A stretch of DNA of 64,000 nt. Origin: Brevirhabdus pacifica (lineage in GTDB: Bacteria; Pseudomonadota; Alphaproteobacteria; Rhodobacterales; Rhodobacteraceae). Position numbers and translations under genes: made by a program. The notes under the pieces were generated by a model, which saw only the letters and a list, made by a program, of their open reading frames with translations, did not search any database and was not told the DNA's origin. The stretch spans positions 124,001-188,000 of the forward strand of contig NZ_PGFI01000014.1 of NCBI RefSeq assembly GCF_002797755.1, written 5' to 3'. Shown one piece after another: positions 8,207 through 17,593 of the stretch (positions are counted from its first letter, which is position 1; every line of letters starts with the position of its first letter).

Positions 8207-11005
8207 TCATGCCCGGGCGCGTTCCACGCCCTGTTCTATGGCGCTGCGCAGGCGGCGTTCCAGCACCTTCTGCTTGGACTCGGCATAGAATTTCAAACCG
8301 AACATGTCCTTGACGTAGAAGGTGTCGACGACCTGCGCGCCGTAGGTCGCGATGACGGCGCTGGCGATATAGACGTTGGAATCGGCCAGCGTCCGGGTCA
8401 GGTCGTAAAGCAGGCCGGGGCGGTCGCGGGTGTCGACCTCGATGATCGTGTAGATCTCCGAGCCCTCGTTGTCGAAGGTGATGGTCGTGGGCACCCGGAA
8501 CTCGCGCTCGCGCTTCTTGATCTTGTCGCGATCCTTGAGGGCGTCGCGGGCGACGACCTCGCCGGCCAGGGTCTTGTGGATCATCGCCTGAAGGCGGGGC
8601 AGGCGGGCGGATTCGAAGGGCGATCCCTCGGCGTCCTGGACCCAGAAGACCGCCGTCGCAAACCCGTCCTTCGAGGTGTAGGTGCGCGCGTCGACCACGT
8701 TGGCCCCGACCAGCGCCAGCGCGCCAGCCAGGCGGCTGAAGATGCCGGGGTGGTCGGCCATGACGAAGGCGACTCGGGTGGCATCGCGATCCTCGTCGGG
8801 CTTGAGGTCCAGGCGGATCTCGTCGGTGGGCAGGTCGCGCAGCAACTCGGCGAAGACGACGTGCGCCTCGGTCGGCAGGCCCTGCCAGTAGGTGCCGTAA
8901 TGGCGGTCGGTCTCGTGACGCAGCTCGGTCCGGGGCCAGTCGCGCAGCGCCATGCGCAGCGCCTTCTTGGCGTCCTTTTCCAGCGTGTCGCGGTTGAGAT
9001 CTTCAAGCCCGGTGTCCAAGGCCTCGGCGGTGGCGCCGTAAAGCTGGCGCAACAGAACGGCCTTCCAGTTGTTCCAGACCCCGGGGCCGACGCCGCGGAT
9101 GTCACAGACAGTCAGCAAAAGCAGCAGGTCCAGCCGCTTGCGCGTCTTCACCGCCTTGGCGAAATCGCGCACCGTCCGCGGCTCGGATATGTCGCGCTTC
9201 TGGGCCATGTCGGACATCAGCAGGTGATAGCGGACAAGCCATTCCACGGTGTCGCATTCCTCGGGGGTCAGACCCAGACGCGGGCAGACCTTGCGCGCGA
9301 TCTTGGCCCCCAGGACCGAGTGATCCTCCCGCCGGCCCTTGCCGATGTCGTGCATCAGGAGAGCCACGTAGAGCACCTTGCGGTTGACCCCGCCAGACAG
9401 GATGCGGCTGGCAATGGGCAGTTCTTCCAGCAGGTTCTCCCGCTCGATCTGCCACAGGGTCGAGATCGTCTGGATCGTGTGCTCATCCACCGTGTAGTGG
9501 TGATACATGTTGAACTGCATCATCGCTACGATGGGCTCGAACTCGGGGATGAAGGCCGACAGCACGCCAAGCTCGTTCATCCGGCGCAGGGCGCGTTCGG
9601 GATTGCCGCGTTTCAGCAGCAGTTCCATGAAGATGCGAACGGCCTCGGGGTCTCGGCGGACGCTGTCGTCGATGGCGTCGAGGTTGGCGGCGATTACCCG
9701 CATGGCGTCGGGGTGCATCAGATAGCCGGTGCGCAGCGCCTCGTCGAAGATCCGCAGCAGGTTCAGACGGTCCGACAGGAACGCCTCCTCCGAGACGAAG
9801 CGGAGGCGGTTCTGAACCAGCTCGTAGCCGTCGCGCAGCTTCTTGCGGCGCCGGAAGAAGCCACTCAGGGAAGGGGCCTGCTTGACGCTGTCGGCCTCCA
9901 GCGCGGTGAGGAAGATGCGCGTCAGCTCTCCGACCCGGGTGGCGTGGCGGAAATAGTCCTGCATGAAATGCTCGACCGCGCGGCGGCCGCCGCGATCGGT
10001 GTAGCCCATGCGCTGGGCCACCTCGACCTGCAGGTCGAAGGTCAACTGGTCCGCGGCCCGCCCGGTGATGAGATGCAGGTGCGAGCGGACGGCCCAAAGG
10101 AAATCCTCGGCCTCCTGGAAGGAGTCGTATTCGTCCTGGTGAAAGACATCCATCGCCACCAGCGCCTGGATGGTTTCGGCCTGATGGACATATTTCGCGA
10201 TCCAGTAGAGCGATTGCAGGTCGCGCAGCCCGCCCTTGCCCTCCTTGACGTTCGGCTCCAGCACATAGCGCTGCCCGCCCTGGCGGGTGTGACGCTCGCC
10301 GCGCTCGGTCAGCTTGGCTTCGATGAAGTCGCTGGCGCTAGAGCTGAACAGCTCATCCCACAGCCGCTCGCGCAGCTCGTCGGCGAGGGGGCGGTGGCCC
10401 GTCACGAACCGCTCTTCCAGCAGGGCGGTGCGGATCGTGTAATCCTCGGCCCCAAGGCGCAGGCAGTCCTTCACCGTGCGGCTGGCATGGCCGACCTTCA
10501 GCTTCAGATCCCACAGGGTGTAGAGGATCGTCTCGATGACGCTCTCGGCCCAGCCGGTGATCTTGTAGGGCGTCAGGAACAACAGGTCGACGTCGGAATG
10601 GGGTGCCATCTCACCCCGGCCGTAGCCGCCGACGGCACAGACCGCCAGGTGCTGGCTGCTGGTGGGGTTGGGGGCCGGGTGCATGACCTCGGTCGCGACC
10701 CAATGGGCCTCGATCACCAGCCGATCGGTCAGGTAGGAATACGAGCGTTTCAGCGGGCGCGAGACCCAGGGATGCTCGGTGAAGACCTCGGCCAGGCGGG
10801 CACGGCCGGCCTTGTTGGCGGCATGCAGCACCGCCACCACCGCGGCGCGCTGCGCCTTGGCGTCGGGGCCTGCCTCAGCCAGCGCCTCGGTCAGCTCGGC
10901 GCGCACCCGGGGGGCGTCGAAAATATCGGACGCCGGGCAGATATACTTGCCCGGCGTCTCGCGGTCCTGCGGTCCTGTGGCTTGCTTAGAAGCCGATCCC
11001 GCCAA
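8207..11005 (-). CDS. glnD: Bifunctional uridylyltransferase/uridylyl-removing enzyme (PII regulator)
   Basis: GlnD uridylylates PII proteins when glutamine is low and removes the UMP when it is high, so it is the primary nitrogen sensor. Of 932 residues, the N-terminal third has the nucleotidyltransferase motif GGYGRGEMAPHSDVDLLFL, the centre has the HD hydrolase motif HDIGKGRREDHSVLG, and two ACT domains follow (VAFVMADHPGIFSRLAGAL and VDTRDRPGLLYDLTRTL). The likely start is TTG at 11005, which overlaps the end of the preceding lipoprotein gene by 20 nt; it has no good Shine-Dalgarno and no ATG is nearby, so translational coupling is likely and the exact start is uncertain. Confidence 0.93.
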   Translation of the reverse strand: MAGSASKQATGPQDRETPGKYICPASDIFDAPRVRAELTEALAEAGPDAKAQRAAVVAVLHAANKAGRARLAEVFTEHPWVSRPLKRSYSYLTDRLVIEAHWVATEVMHPAPNPTSSQHLAVCAVGGYGRGEMAPHSDVDLLFLTPYKITGWAESVIETILYTLWDLKLKVGHASRTVKDCLRLGAEDYTIRTALLEERFVTGHRPLADELRERLWDELFSSSASDFIEAKLTERGERHTRQGGQRYVLEPNVKEGKGGLRDLQSLYWIAKYVHQAETIQALVAMDVFHQDEYDSFQEAEDFLWAVRSHLHLITGRAADQLTFDLQVEVAQRMGYTDRGGRRAVEHFMQDYFRHATRVGELTRIFLTALEADSVKQAPSLSGFFRRRKKLRDGYELVQNRLRFVSEEAFLSDRLNLLRIFDEALRTGYLMHPDAMRVIAANLDAIDDSVRRDPEAVRIFMELLLKRGNPERALRRMNELGVLSAFIPEFEPIVAMMQFNMYHHYTVDEHTIQTISTLWQIERENLLEELPIASRILSGGVNRKVLYVALLMHDIGKGRREDHSVLGAKIARKVCPRLGLTPEECDTVEWLVRYHLLMSDMAQKRDISEPRTVRDFAKAVKTRKRLDLLLLLTVCDIRGVGPGVWNNWKAVLLRQLYGATAEALDTGLEDLNRDTLEKDAKKALRMALRDWPRTELRHETDRHYGTYWQGLPTEAHVVFAELLRDLPTDEIRLDLKPDEDRDATRVAFVMADHPGIFSRLAGALALVGANVVDARTYTSKDGFATAVFWVQDAEGSPFESARLPRLQAMIHKTLAGEVVARDALKDRDKIKKREREFRVPTTITFDNEGSEIYTIIEVDTRDRPGLLYDLTRTLADSNVYIASAVIATYGAQVVDTFYVKDMFGLKFYAESKQKVLERRLRSAIEQGVERARA

Positions 11006-12158
11006 AGCTTTTCGGGGCAGCGTCGATCACCTTCACTGAATTGCCTTCGATGGTGGCCACGGCGAGCGCACGCTCGTTCGTGCCGTCGGAACGAAGCCGG
11101 AATGCCCCGTAGACGCCCGAGAAGCCCGAGCCTTGTGTCAGGGCCGTCCCCGAGATCGCGCGGCCGCTCTTGTTGAGGGCGCCGATCGCGGCCATCCCGT
11201 CATAGGCCAGGCCTGCCAGCACGTGCGGCCGCGAGCCGTAGGTCGACTGGTAGCGGCTTTCGAACTGGGCGTAACGCTGGGTGTCCGGCATGGTGAACCA
11301 GCCGCCCTGAATACCATCCTGGGTGAAGAGCTGCGGCCGGCCGTCCCAGCGGGTCAGGCCCATGTACTGGAAAGTGCCGGGGGTGACGCCGGCCTCGGGC
11401 AGAAGCTTGGAGACGAAGGGAAGATCGGCATCGACCCCCGCCGTCAGGAAGACCGAGTTGGCGCCCGAGCTGTTGGCAAGCTTGGCCGCCCGCGGCATGG
11501 CCGAGACGATGCCCTGCTGCGAGAACTCGTAGCTGACCGTGCCCGACAGGATCGCGCCATTGGCCGAGATCGCCCTGGCGATCGCCTGCTGACCCTGCTC
11601 GCCGGCGGGGTTCTGGGCGTGGACGATCAGGATGCGGTCGCGCCCCTGGCCCTTGCCGTAACGCACCAGGCGCTTGGCGCTGTTCTCGAAGGTGCTGCCC
11701 AGCAGGAAGACATTGCCGCCCGCGATGGCGGTGTTGTTGGAGAAGGCCAGCACGTTGACGCCGCTTCCGGCAGCCGCGAGGCCTGCCGCATTGGCGGCCT
11801 CGGCGTAAAGCGGGCCAAGGATGACCTGCGCGCCCTCGGCGATCGCGGTCTTGGCCGAGGCCGAGGCCTGCGCGGCCTTGGCGCCGGTGGGATAGACCTT
11901 CAGGTTGATCTCGCCGCCCAGGTCGGCAACCGCCAGCTTGGCCGCATTCTCGAGGTTGCGCGCCACCAGCTCGTCCGTCGAAACGCCCGAGCCGTAGGGC
12001 AGCAGCAGGGCCACCTGGACCGGGCCGCCGCTGGCCGCGGGGCCCCCGCCGCCGAGGGCGATTCCACCGCCGCCGCCACAGGCGGACAGGGCAAATCCCG
12101 CGACGGTCAGCGCCAGCGCTGCGACCGACTTGCGGGCTGTTTTCAAAATAGCGAACAT
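10986..12158 (-). CDS. Penicillin-binding protein activator lipoprotein (LpoA-like, periplasmic binding fold)
   Basis: This 390-residue protein begins with a lipoprotein signal, GFALSACGGG, with the acylated cysteine at residue 27. The mature part has a Leu/Ile/Val-type periplasmic binding fold (VALLLPYG, GPLYAEAANAAGLAAA, LAFSNNTAIAGGNVF). This arrangement matches the C-terminal domain of LpoA, the outer-membrane lipoprotein that activates PBP1A in gammaproteobacteria. Context supports it: rsmI is divergent next door and yraN follows, the same trio as yraL-lpoA-yraN in E. coli, and murJ lies downstream. The N-terminal TPR-like domain of E. coli LpoA is absent, so a direct role in PBP activation is inferred, and an amino acid binding protein is the alternative. 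Confidence 0.8.
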   Translation of the reverse strand: MFAILKTARKSVAALALTVAGFALSACGGGGGIALGGGGPAASGGPVQVALLLPYGSGVSTDELVARNLENAAKLAVADLGGEINLKVYPTGAKAAQASASAKTAIAEGAQVILGPLYAEAANAAGLAAAGSGVNVLAFSNNTAIAGGNVFLLGSTFENSAKRLVRYGKGQGRDRILIVHAQNPAGEQGQQAIARAISANGAILSGTVSYEFSQQGIVSAMPRAAKLANSSGANSVFLTAGVDADLPFVSKLLPEAGVTPGTFQYMGLTRWDGRPQLFTQDGIQGGWFTMPDTQRYAQFESRYQSTYGSRPHVLAGLAYDGMAAIGALNKSGRAISGTALTQGSGFSGVYGAFRLRSDGTNERALAVATIEGNSVKVIDAAPKSFGGIGF

Positions 12159-12254
12159 TCTGTACTCCTACTCCCTCTGCGGCCCGGGCCGTTCTTATCG
12201 GCACGCTAATTGTTTCCCCGGGACAAGTAAACGGACCACCCGAAAGGATCACCC

Positions 12255-13115
12255 TTGGACCCACATCCCGCCCCGCTGGCGCCCGCGCTCTACTTCGTGT
12301 CGACCCCGATCGGCAGCGCGCGCGACATCACCCTGCGGGCCCTCGACATCCTGAAATCCGCCGACGTGATCGCCGCCGAGGACACGCGCAACACCCGCCA
12401 CCTGATGGAAATCCACGGCATCAGCCTGGGCGGCCGGCCGCTGGTCGCCTATCACGACCACAACGGCAAGGCACAGCGCCCACGGCTCATCGGCTATATT
12501 AAGGATGGAAAATCAGTGGCCTACGTGTCGGACGCCGGCACGCCGCTGGTCGCGGACCCGGGCTATGCGCTGGGCCGGGCGGTAATCGACGCGGGCCTGC
12601 CGGTGACGGCGGCGCCCGGACCCTCGGCGGTGCTGGCGGCGCTTTCGGTCTCGGGCCTGCCGACCGACCGGTTCCTCTTTGCGGGCTTCCCGCCCCCGGC
12701 GGCGGGAGCCCGCCTATCGTTCCTCAAGGAGCTCTCGAAGGTGCCCGCGACGCTGGTCTTCTACGAGTCTCCGAATCGATTGGGCAAGCTGCTGGCGGCG
12801 ATGGTCGAGACCCTGGGCGGCGACCGCCCCGCCGCCATCTGCCGCGAGCTGACGAAGCGGTTCGAGGAGACCCGCCGCGGCACGCTCGACGAGCTTGTGG
12901 CGGCGTTGCCCGAGATGACCCTGAAGGGCGAGATCGTCGTGCTTTGCGGCCGTCCGGGCGAGACCCGCGCCGATGCCGAGGATGTGGAGGCCGCCCTGCG
13001 CCGGGCGATGGAGACCAGCCGCCTGAAGGATGCGGCCCGCGAGGTGGCCGAGGCGCTGAACCTGCCCCGCCGCGAGGTCTACCAGATCGGCCTGACCCTG
13101 AAATCGCCGGAGTGA
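12255..13115 (+). CDS. rsmI: 16S rRNA (cytidine(1402)-2'-O)-methyltransferase
   Basis: RsmI uses S-adenosylmethionine to methylate the ribose of C1402 in the ribosomal P site. The 286-residue tetrapyrrole-methylase-fold protein shows LYFVSTPIGSARDITLRAL at the N-terminus, IAAEDTRNTRHLM, VAYVSDAGTPLVADPGYALG and FAGFPPPA, all family signatures. The start is TTG at 12255, supported by AAAGGA 6-7 nt upstream and by no better candidate. It is divergent from the LpoA-like gene across 96 bp and is followed 61 bp later by yraN, likely in the same operon. Confidence 0.95.
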   Translation: MDPHPAPLAPALYFVSTPIGSARDITLRALDILKSADVIAAEDTRNTRHLMEIHGISLGGRPLVAYHDHNGKAQRPRLIGYIKDGKSVAYVSDAGTPLVADPGYALGRAVIDAGLPVTAAPGPSAVLAALSVSGLPTDRFLFAGFPPPAAGARLSFLKELSKVPATLVFYESPNRLGKLLAAMVETLGGDRPAAICRELTKRFEETRRGTLDELVAALPEMTLKGEIVVLCGRPGETRADAEDVEAALRRAMETSRLKDAAREVAEALNLPRREVYQIGLTLKSPE

Positions 13116-13176
13116 CGCGGGGGTCTTCACCAAATCGAAAGGGATGGGGGCCACGCTGGGGGAAAGGAGTGGCGCG

Positions 13177-13626
13177 ATGACCATGCACCCCGATCAGTCC
13201 GATTTCCTGGCCGCGCTTGATGGGCCGATCGACCCCCGTAGGAATGCGCCCGCGCCGCTGCCGTCGCGCCGCCATCGGGGCCGGCGCAACCATCTTGCCG
13301 GCCTGGCCGCCGAGGATTGCGTCGCCCGCCGCTACCAGCAGGCCGGCGCACACCTGGCTGCGCGCCGCTGGCGCGGCAGCATCGGGGAGGTGGATCTTGT
13401 CTTTCGCGAGGGCCGGCGCGTCGTCTTTGTTGAGGTCAAGAAAAGCCGCAGCTTTGACCAGGCCGCCGCCCATCTGACCGACCGGCAGATCAGGCGCATA
13501 TATGCCACGGGCTCCGAGTTCCTGGGCGGGGAGCCAGCGGGTCAGAACACCGAAACCCGGTTCGACGTGGCGCTGGTGGACGCCAAGGGCGACATCCGCG
13601 TCATCGAGAACGCGATCGGCTTCTGA
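13177..13626 (+). CDS. YraN family protein (UPF0102, endonuclease-like fold)
   Basis: This 149-residue protein carries the YraN core: GLAAEDCVARRYQQAGAHLA, RRWRGSIGEVDLVFREGR and VVFVEVKKS, where the spaced E, D and E-x-K residues match the restriction-endonuclease-like active site of the family. The biochemical role of YraN proteins is not established, although a nuclease-like function has been proposed from the fold. I chose the ATG at 13177 because AAGGAG ends 7 nt before it; an upstream ATG at 13144 has no ribosome site. It has about 40 extra N-terminal residues, rich in arginine, compared with the usual 120-residue form. It lies downstream of rsmI, as in many proteobacteria. Confidence 0.88.
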   Translation: MTMHPDQSDFLAALDGPIDPRRNAPAPLPSRRHRGRRNHLAGLAAEDCVARRYQQAGAHLAARRWRGSIGEVDLVFREGRRVVFVEVKKSRSFDQAAAHLTDRQIRRIYATGSEFLGGEPAGQNTETRFDVALVDAKGDIRVIENAIGF

Positions 13627-13809
13627 TCCAAGGCTGGCTCCCGGGTGGGGCGCGGCGCAGGTGCTGGCCGTGGTGACGCGGGCGGTCGCGTCGTTATCTG
13701 CGGCCCGAAACGGCCTATGGGCCGCCGTAGCCGCCGTCGGATTGGCCCCGCATGATTGCAAAGCGGGCCGGGCTGGGTCATGTATCCTCAAACCCCGGAG
13801 GAACGGCCA

Positions 13810-14754
13810 ATGGCTCTCAAAGTCGCGATCCAGATGGATCCCATCGAGCATGTGAACATCGACGCGGACAGCACCTTCCGCATCGCCGAGGAGGCGCAGA
13901 AACGCGGGCATTCGCTGTTCTACTACACGCCCGACAAGCTGAGCTATCGCACCGGGCGCATCGTGGCGGGCGGCCACCGTTTGACCGTCAGGCGCGAGCA
14001 GGGCAATCACGCCGAGCTTGGCCCCTTCGAGGAGGTCGACCTGGCGGATTGGGACGTGGTCTGGCTGCGCCAGGACCCGCCCTTCGACATGGGCTACATC
14101 ACCACCACCCACCTGCTGGACATGATCACACCCGGCACGCTGGTGGTGAATGACCCGTTCTGGGTCCGCAACTACCCCGAGAAGCTGCTGGTGCTGCGCT
14201 TCCCCGAGCTGACGCCGCCGACCACCATCGCCCGCGACCTCGCCACCCTGCGCGCCTTCAAGCAGGAGCATGGGGATATCATCCTCAAGCCGCTCTATGG
14301 CAACGGCGGCGCCGGCGTCTTCCGCTTGGGTCCCGACGACCGCAACCTCGCCTCGCTGCACGAGCTTTTCGCCGGCATCAACCGCGAGCCCCTGATCGCG
14401 CAGAAATTCCTGCCCGCCGTCTCCAGGGGCGACAAGCGGATCATCCTGGTCGACGGGGAGCCCGTGGGCGCCATCAATCGGGTTCCGGCGGCGGGCGAGA
14501 CGCGCTCGAACATGCACGTGGGCGGCCGCCCCGAGAAGGTCGGCCTGACCGAGCGCGACCGCGAAATCTGCGCCGCGATCGGCCCGCTTCTGCGCGAGAA
14601 GGGACAGATCTTCGTGGGGATCGACGTGATCGGCGACTGGCTGACCGAGATCAACGTGACCTCGCCCACCGGCATCCAGGAACTGGAGCGGTTCGACGGC
14701 AGCAACATCGCGGCCCTGATCTGGGAAGCGATCGAGGCGCGCCGGGCCGGCTGA
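13810..14754 (+). CDS. gshB: Glutathione synthetase
   Basis: GshB joins gamma-glutamylcysteine and glycine with ATP, the last step of glutathione synthesis. The 314-residue ATP-grasp protein starts [20 protein letters not shown] and shows [39 protein letters not shown] (phosphate-binding loop) and [19 protein letters not shown] at the C-terminus, all typical of prokaryotic GshB. GGAGGAA lies 6 nt before the ATG at 13810. The 183-bp gap from yraN suggests its own promoter. Confidence 0.96.
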   Translation: MALKVAIQMDPIEHVNIDADSTFRIAEEAQKRGHSLFYYTPDKLSYRTGRIVAGGHRLTVRREQGNHAELGPFEEVDLADWDVVWLRQDPPFDMGYITTTHLLDMITPGTLVVNDPFWVRNYPEKLLVLRFPELTPPTTIARDLATLRAFKQEHGDIILKPLYGNGGAGVFRLGPDDRNLASLHELFAGINREPLIAQKFLPAVSRGDKRIILVDGEPVGAINRVPAAGETRSNMHVGGRPEKVGLTERDREICAAIGPLLREKGQIFVGIDVIGDWLTEINVTSPTGIQELERFDGSNIAALIWEAIEARRAG

Positions 14755-14811
14755 CCGCGGCCCGCCGGCGGGCAGGCCCGCCCTGAGCAAACGCGGGTCA
14801 GGCCCCCCGGT

Positions 14812-16350
14812 TCAGCCGTTGCCGACCAACGCGCCCTCCCGGTCATTTCCGGGTTGGCGGAAGGCCAGCGCCTCGGCCAGGTGGGCCCGGTGCACCGGCC
14901 CGCCCCCGTCCAGGTCGGCAATGGTCCGCGCCACTTTCAGCACCCGGTGATAACCCCGCGCCGTCAGGCCGAACCGCTCGGCCGCCCGCATCAGAAGGGC
15001 GCGCCCCTCGGCATCCGGGTTCGCGACCTCCTCCAGAAGCCGGCCCTCGGCCTCGGCGTTGACGCGGACGCCGGGGTGATCGGCGTAGCGTTGCTCCTGA
15101 ATCTCGCGCGCCCGAGCGACACGGGCCCTGACCTGCGCCGTGGTATCGCCACTGTCGGGCAGGCTGAGGTCCGACAGGCCGACCGGCGGTACCTCCAGCC
15201 GCAGGTCGAACCGGTCCAGCAACGGCCCCGAGATCCGGCCCATATAGTCATCACCGCAGCCGGGCGCGCGGGGGCAGGCGCGGGCCGCGTCGTGCATATG
15301 CCCGCAGCGGCAGGGATTGGCCGCCGCGATCAGCAGGAAGCGGCAGGGATAGCGGACATGGGCGTTGGCGCGGGCGATCACCACCTCGCCGCATTCGATG
15401 GGCTGGCGCAGGGTTTCCAGCACGGTCCGGGGAAATTCCGGCAGCTCGTCCATGAAGAGGACACCGTTATGGGCCAACGAGATCTCCCCCGGCCGGGCGC
15501 TGCGCCCGCCGCCCACGATCGCGGCGACCGAGGCGGTGTGGTGGGGTTCGCGAAACGGCCGGCGGCGCGAGATGCCGCCCGCCCCCAGCAACCCCGACAA
15601 CGAATGGATCATCGAGGTTTCCAGGATCTCGTGCGGGGACATCGGCGGCATGATCCCGGGCATCCGCGCCGCCAGCATCGACTTGCCCGAACCCGGAGAG
15701 CCGATCATCAGCAGATGGTGCCGCCCGGCCGCCGCCACCTCCAGCGCACGCTTGGCGCGTTCCTGCCCCTTGATGTCGCGCAGATCCCTCGACCCTGCCT
15801 CCTCGGTCGTCACTTCGCCGGGGCTGGCGGCGGCAAGGACGGACTGGCCGGTGAAGTGGCGCAGGACCGCCGCCAGCGACGGCGCGCCCAGCACCGCGGC
15901 GTCGCGGACCCAGGCGGCCTCGGGGCCGCAGGCCTCGGGACAGATCAGGGTGGCGTCCCGGGCGGCGGCGGTGACGGCGGCGGGCAGGGCGCCGGCTACG
16001 GCGACCAGGGTGCCGTCCAACGACAGCTCGCCCAGCGAAACCGTGTTCTCCACCAGTTCGGCAGGGATCACCTCGAGCGCGGCCAGCACCGCAAGGGCGA
16101 TGGGCAGGTCGAAATGCGAGCCCTCCTTCGGCAGGTCGGCAGGCGAGAGATTGACGCTGATGCGGCGGGAGGGCAGGGCGATCGCCATCGCCCCCAGCGC
16201 GGCGCGGACCCTTTCGCGGGCCTCGGAAACCGCCTTGTCGGGCCGGCCCACCACGGCAAAGGCGGGCATGCCCGCGGTCACCGCGCATTGCACCTCGACC
16301 GGGCGGGCCTCCAACCCCTCAAAGGCGACGGTATGGGTCCTTGCGACCAT
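14812..16350 (-). CDS. YifB/ComM-family Mg-chelatase-like AAA+ ATPase
   Basis: ComM-type proteins are hexameric helicases that extend branch migration during integration of DNA in natural transformation; YifB homologues occur widely in species where transformation is unproven. The 512-residue protein has an N-terminal Lon-like/ChlI domain (ISVNLSPADLPKEGSHFDLP), Walker A GSPGSGKS, Walker B GVLFMDELPEFPRTVLETLR and a C-terminal lid with FGLTARGYHRVLKVARTIAD. The cysteine set CRCGHMHDAARACPRAPGC resembles the family's zinc-like loop. ATG at 16350 is preceded by AAAGGGGG. It is divergent from mnmH and convergent with gshB. Confidence 0.92.
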   Translation of the reverse strand: MVARTHTVAFEGLEARPVEVQCAVTAGMPAFAVVGRPDKAVSEARERVRAALGAMAIALPSRRISVNLSPADLPKEGSHFDLPIALAVLAALEVIPAELVENTVSLGELSLDGTLVAVAGALPAAVTAAARDATLICPEACGPEAAWVRDAAVLGAPSLAAVLRHFTGQSVLAAASPGEVTTEEAGSRDLRDIKGQERAKRALEVAAAGRHHLLMIGSPGSGKSMLAARMPGIMPPMSPHEILETSMIHSLSGLLGAGGISRRRPFREPHHTASVAAIVGGGRSARPGEISLAHNGVLFMDELPEFPRTVLETLRQPIECGEVVIARANAHVRYPCRFLLIAAANPCRCGHMHDAARACPRAPGCGDDYMGRISGPLLDRFDLRLEVPPVGLSDLSLPDSGDTTAQVRARVARAREIQEQRYADHPGVRVNAEAEGRLLEEVANPDAEGRALLMRAAERFGLTARGYHRVLKVARTIADLDGGGPVHRAHLAEALAFRQPGNDREGALVGNG

Positions 16351-16501
16351 GCGGCCCGCGCCCCCTTTCACTGTGCCCCGGCGGGGAAAGCTTGCGGGCA
16401 CCGTGGTTGAGGAAACCTTAACGCGCCCCGCCGCGCCATTCCCGTCCCGCCCGCTGTCCGGCGACCCTTTCCCTTGGCGGGGCGCGCGGTATAAGGGCGA
16501 C

Positions 16502-17593
16502 ATGAAGCTAGAGCTCTCCCGCCTGTCCCAGCTGCGTGACCTGGAGGTCGATACGATCATCGACGTCCGCTCCCCGTCCGAGTTCGCCGAGGACCACCTG
16601 CCCGGTGCGATCAACCTGCCGGTGCTGGACGACGAGGAGCGTGCCCGCGTCGGCACGATCTATGTCCGTCAAAGCCGCTTTACCGCCCGCAAGATCGGCG
16701 CCGCGCTGGTGTCGCGCAATGCCGCCCGGCACTTGGAAACGGCGCTGGCCGACCGGGGCGGGGAGTGGCAGCCGCTGGTCTATTGCTGGCGCGGCGGGCA
16801 GCGCTCGGGCTCGTTCGCGACGATTCTGGAACAGGTCGGCTGGCGGGTGCGCCTGCTGGACGGTGGTTATCGCTCCTATCGGCGGCTGGTGGCGGGCATG
16901 TTGCACGACGATCCGCTGCCCCACCGGGTGGTTCTGCTGGACGGCAACACCGGCACGGCCAAGACGGAAATCCTGCTGCGCCTGGCTGATCGCGGTCACC
17001 AGGTTCTGGACCTTGAAGGGTTGGCCAGCCATCGCGGGTCGATTTTCGGCGATGTGGCTGCGCCGCAGCCGGCCCAGAAGGCATTTGAAAGCCTGATCGC
17101 CGCTTGCCTGTCGTCGATGGATCCCGACCGCCCCGTCTTCGTCGAGGCGGAGTCGAGCCGGATCGGCACCCTGGGCGTGCCGCCGCAGCTGTGGAAACGC
17201 ATGTGCGAGGCGCCGCGCCTGCGGTTGCGGGTGCCGGTGGAGGCACGGGCCGAGTACCTGACGCGGGCCTATGATGATCTGTCCGAGGATCCCGAGCGGC
17301 TGCTGGGGGCGATCGCGGGCCTGTCGGGGTTTCACCCGGTGGAGCGGATCGCCCGCTGGAGCGAGCTGGCCAAGCGCCAGAAATACCGCAGCTTGGCGCA
17401 GGAGCTGATGGTCGAACATTATGACCCGCGCTACGCCAAGTCGACCTCGCGCGCAGGCTCGGACGCGGCGGCGGATCTGAGCCTTCCCGACCTTTCGGAC
17501 GCGACCCTTGAGGCAGAGGTCGATCGCATCGCCGAAGCCATGCTGAGGATCGACGGGATGCGTGGGCTCGCTGACGAGAGCCGGAAAGCCTAG
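16502..17593 (+). CDS. mnmH: tRNA 2-selenouridine synthase
   Basis: MnmH (SelU, YbbB) geranylates and then selenates 2-thiouridine at tRNA position 34, using selenophosphate. The 363-residue protein has an N-terminal rhodanese domain with catalytic C95 in VYCWRGGQRSG and a P-loop domain with GNTGTAKT at residues 148-155, in which the usual final glycine before lysine is alanine. EAESSRIG follows. The start at 16502 lies 151 bp from the divergent ComM-like gene. Its TAG stop lies in the palindrome CTAG at 17590-17593, which also supplies the stop codon of the convergent selD fusion, the gene that makes its selenium donor. Confidence 0.95.
   Translation: MKLELSRLSQLRDLEVDTIIDVRSPSEFAEDHLPGAINLPVLDDEERARVGTIYVRQSRFTARKIGAALVSRNAARHLETALADRGGEWQPLVYCWRGGQRSGSFATILEQVGWRVRLLDGGYRSYRRLVAGMLHDDPLPHRVVLLDGNTGTAKTEILLRLADRGHQVLDLEGLASHRGSIFGDVAAPQPAQKAFESLIAACLSSMDPDRPVFVEAESSRIGTLGVPPQLWKRMCEAPRLRLRVPVEARAEYLTRAYDDLSEDPERLLGAIAGLSGFHPVERIARWSELAKRQKYRSLAQELMVEHYDPRYAKSTSRAGSDAAADLSLPDLSDATLEAEVDRIAEAMLRIDGMRGLADESRKA

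Noticed and set aside
7778-11176. 1132-codon plus-strand open frame opposite murJ and glnD
   Set aside because: Both opposite-strand proteins carry full sets of family motifs; the antisense frame has arginine- and glycine-biased composition and no known domain.
13730-13775. GATTGCAAAG, resembling a tRNA-Cys anticodon loop before gshB
   Set aside because: The flanking bases do not form the stems of a tRNA; it is leader sequence of gshB.
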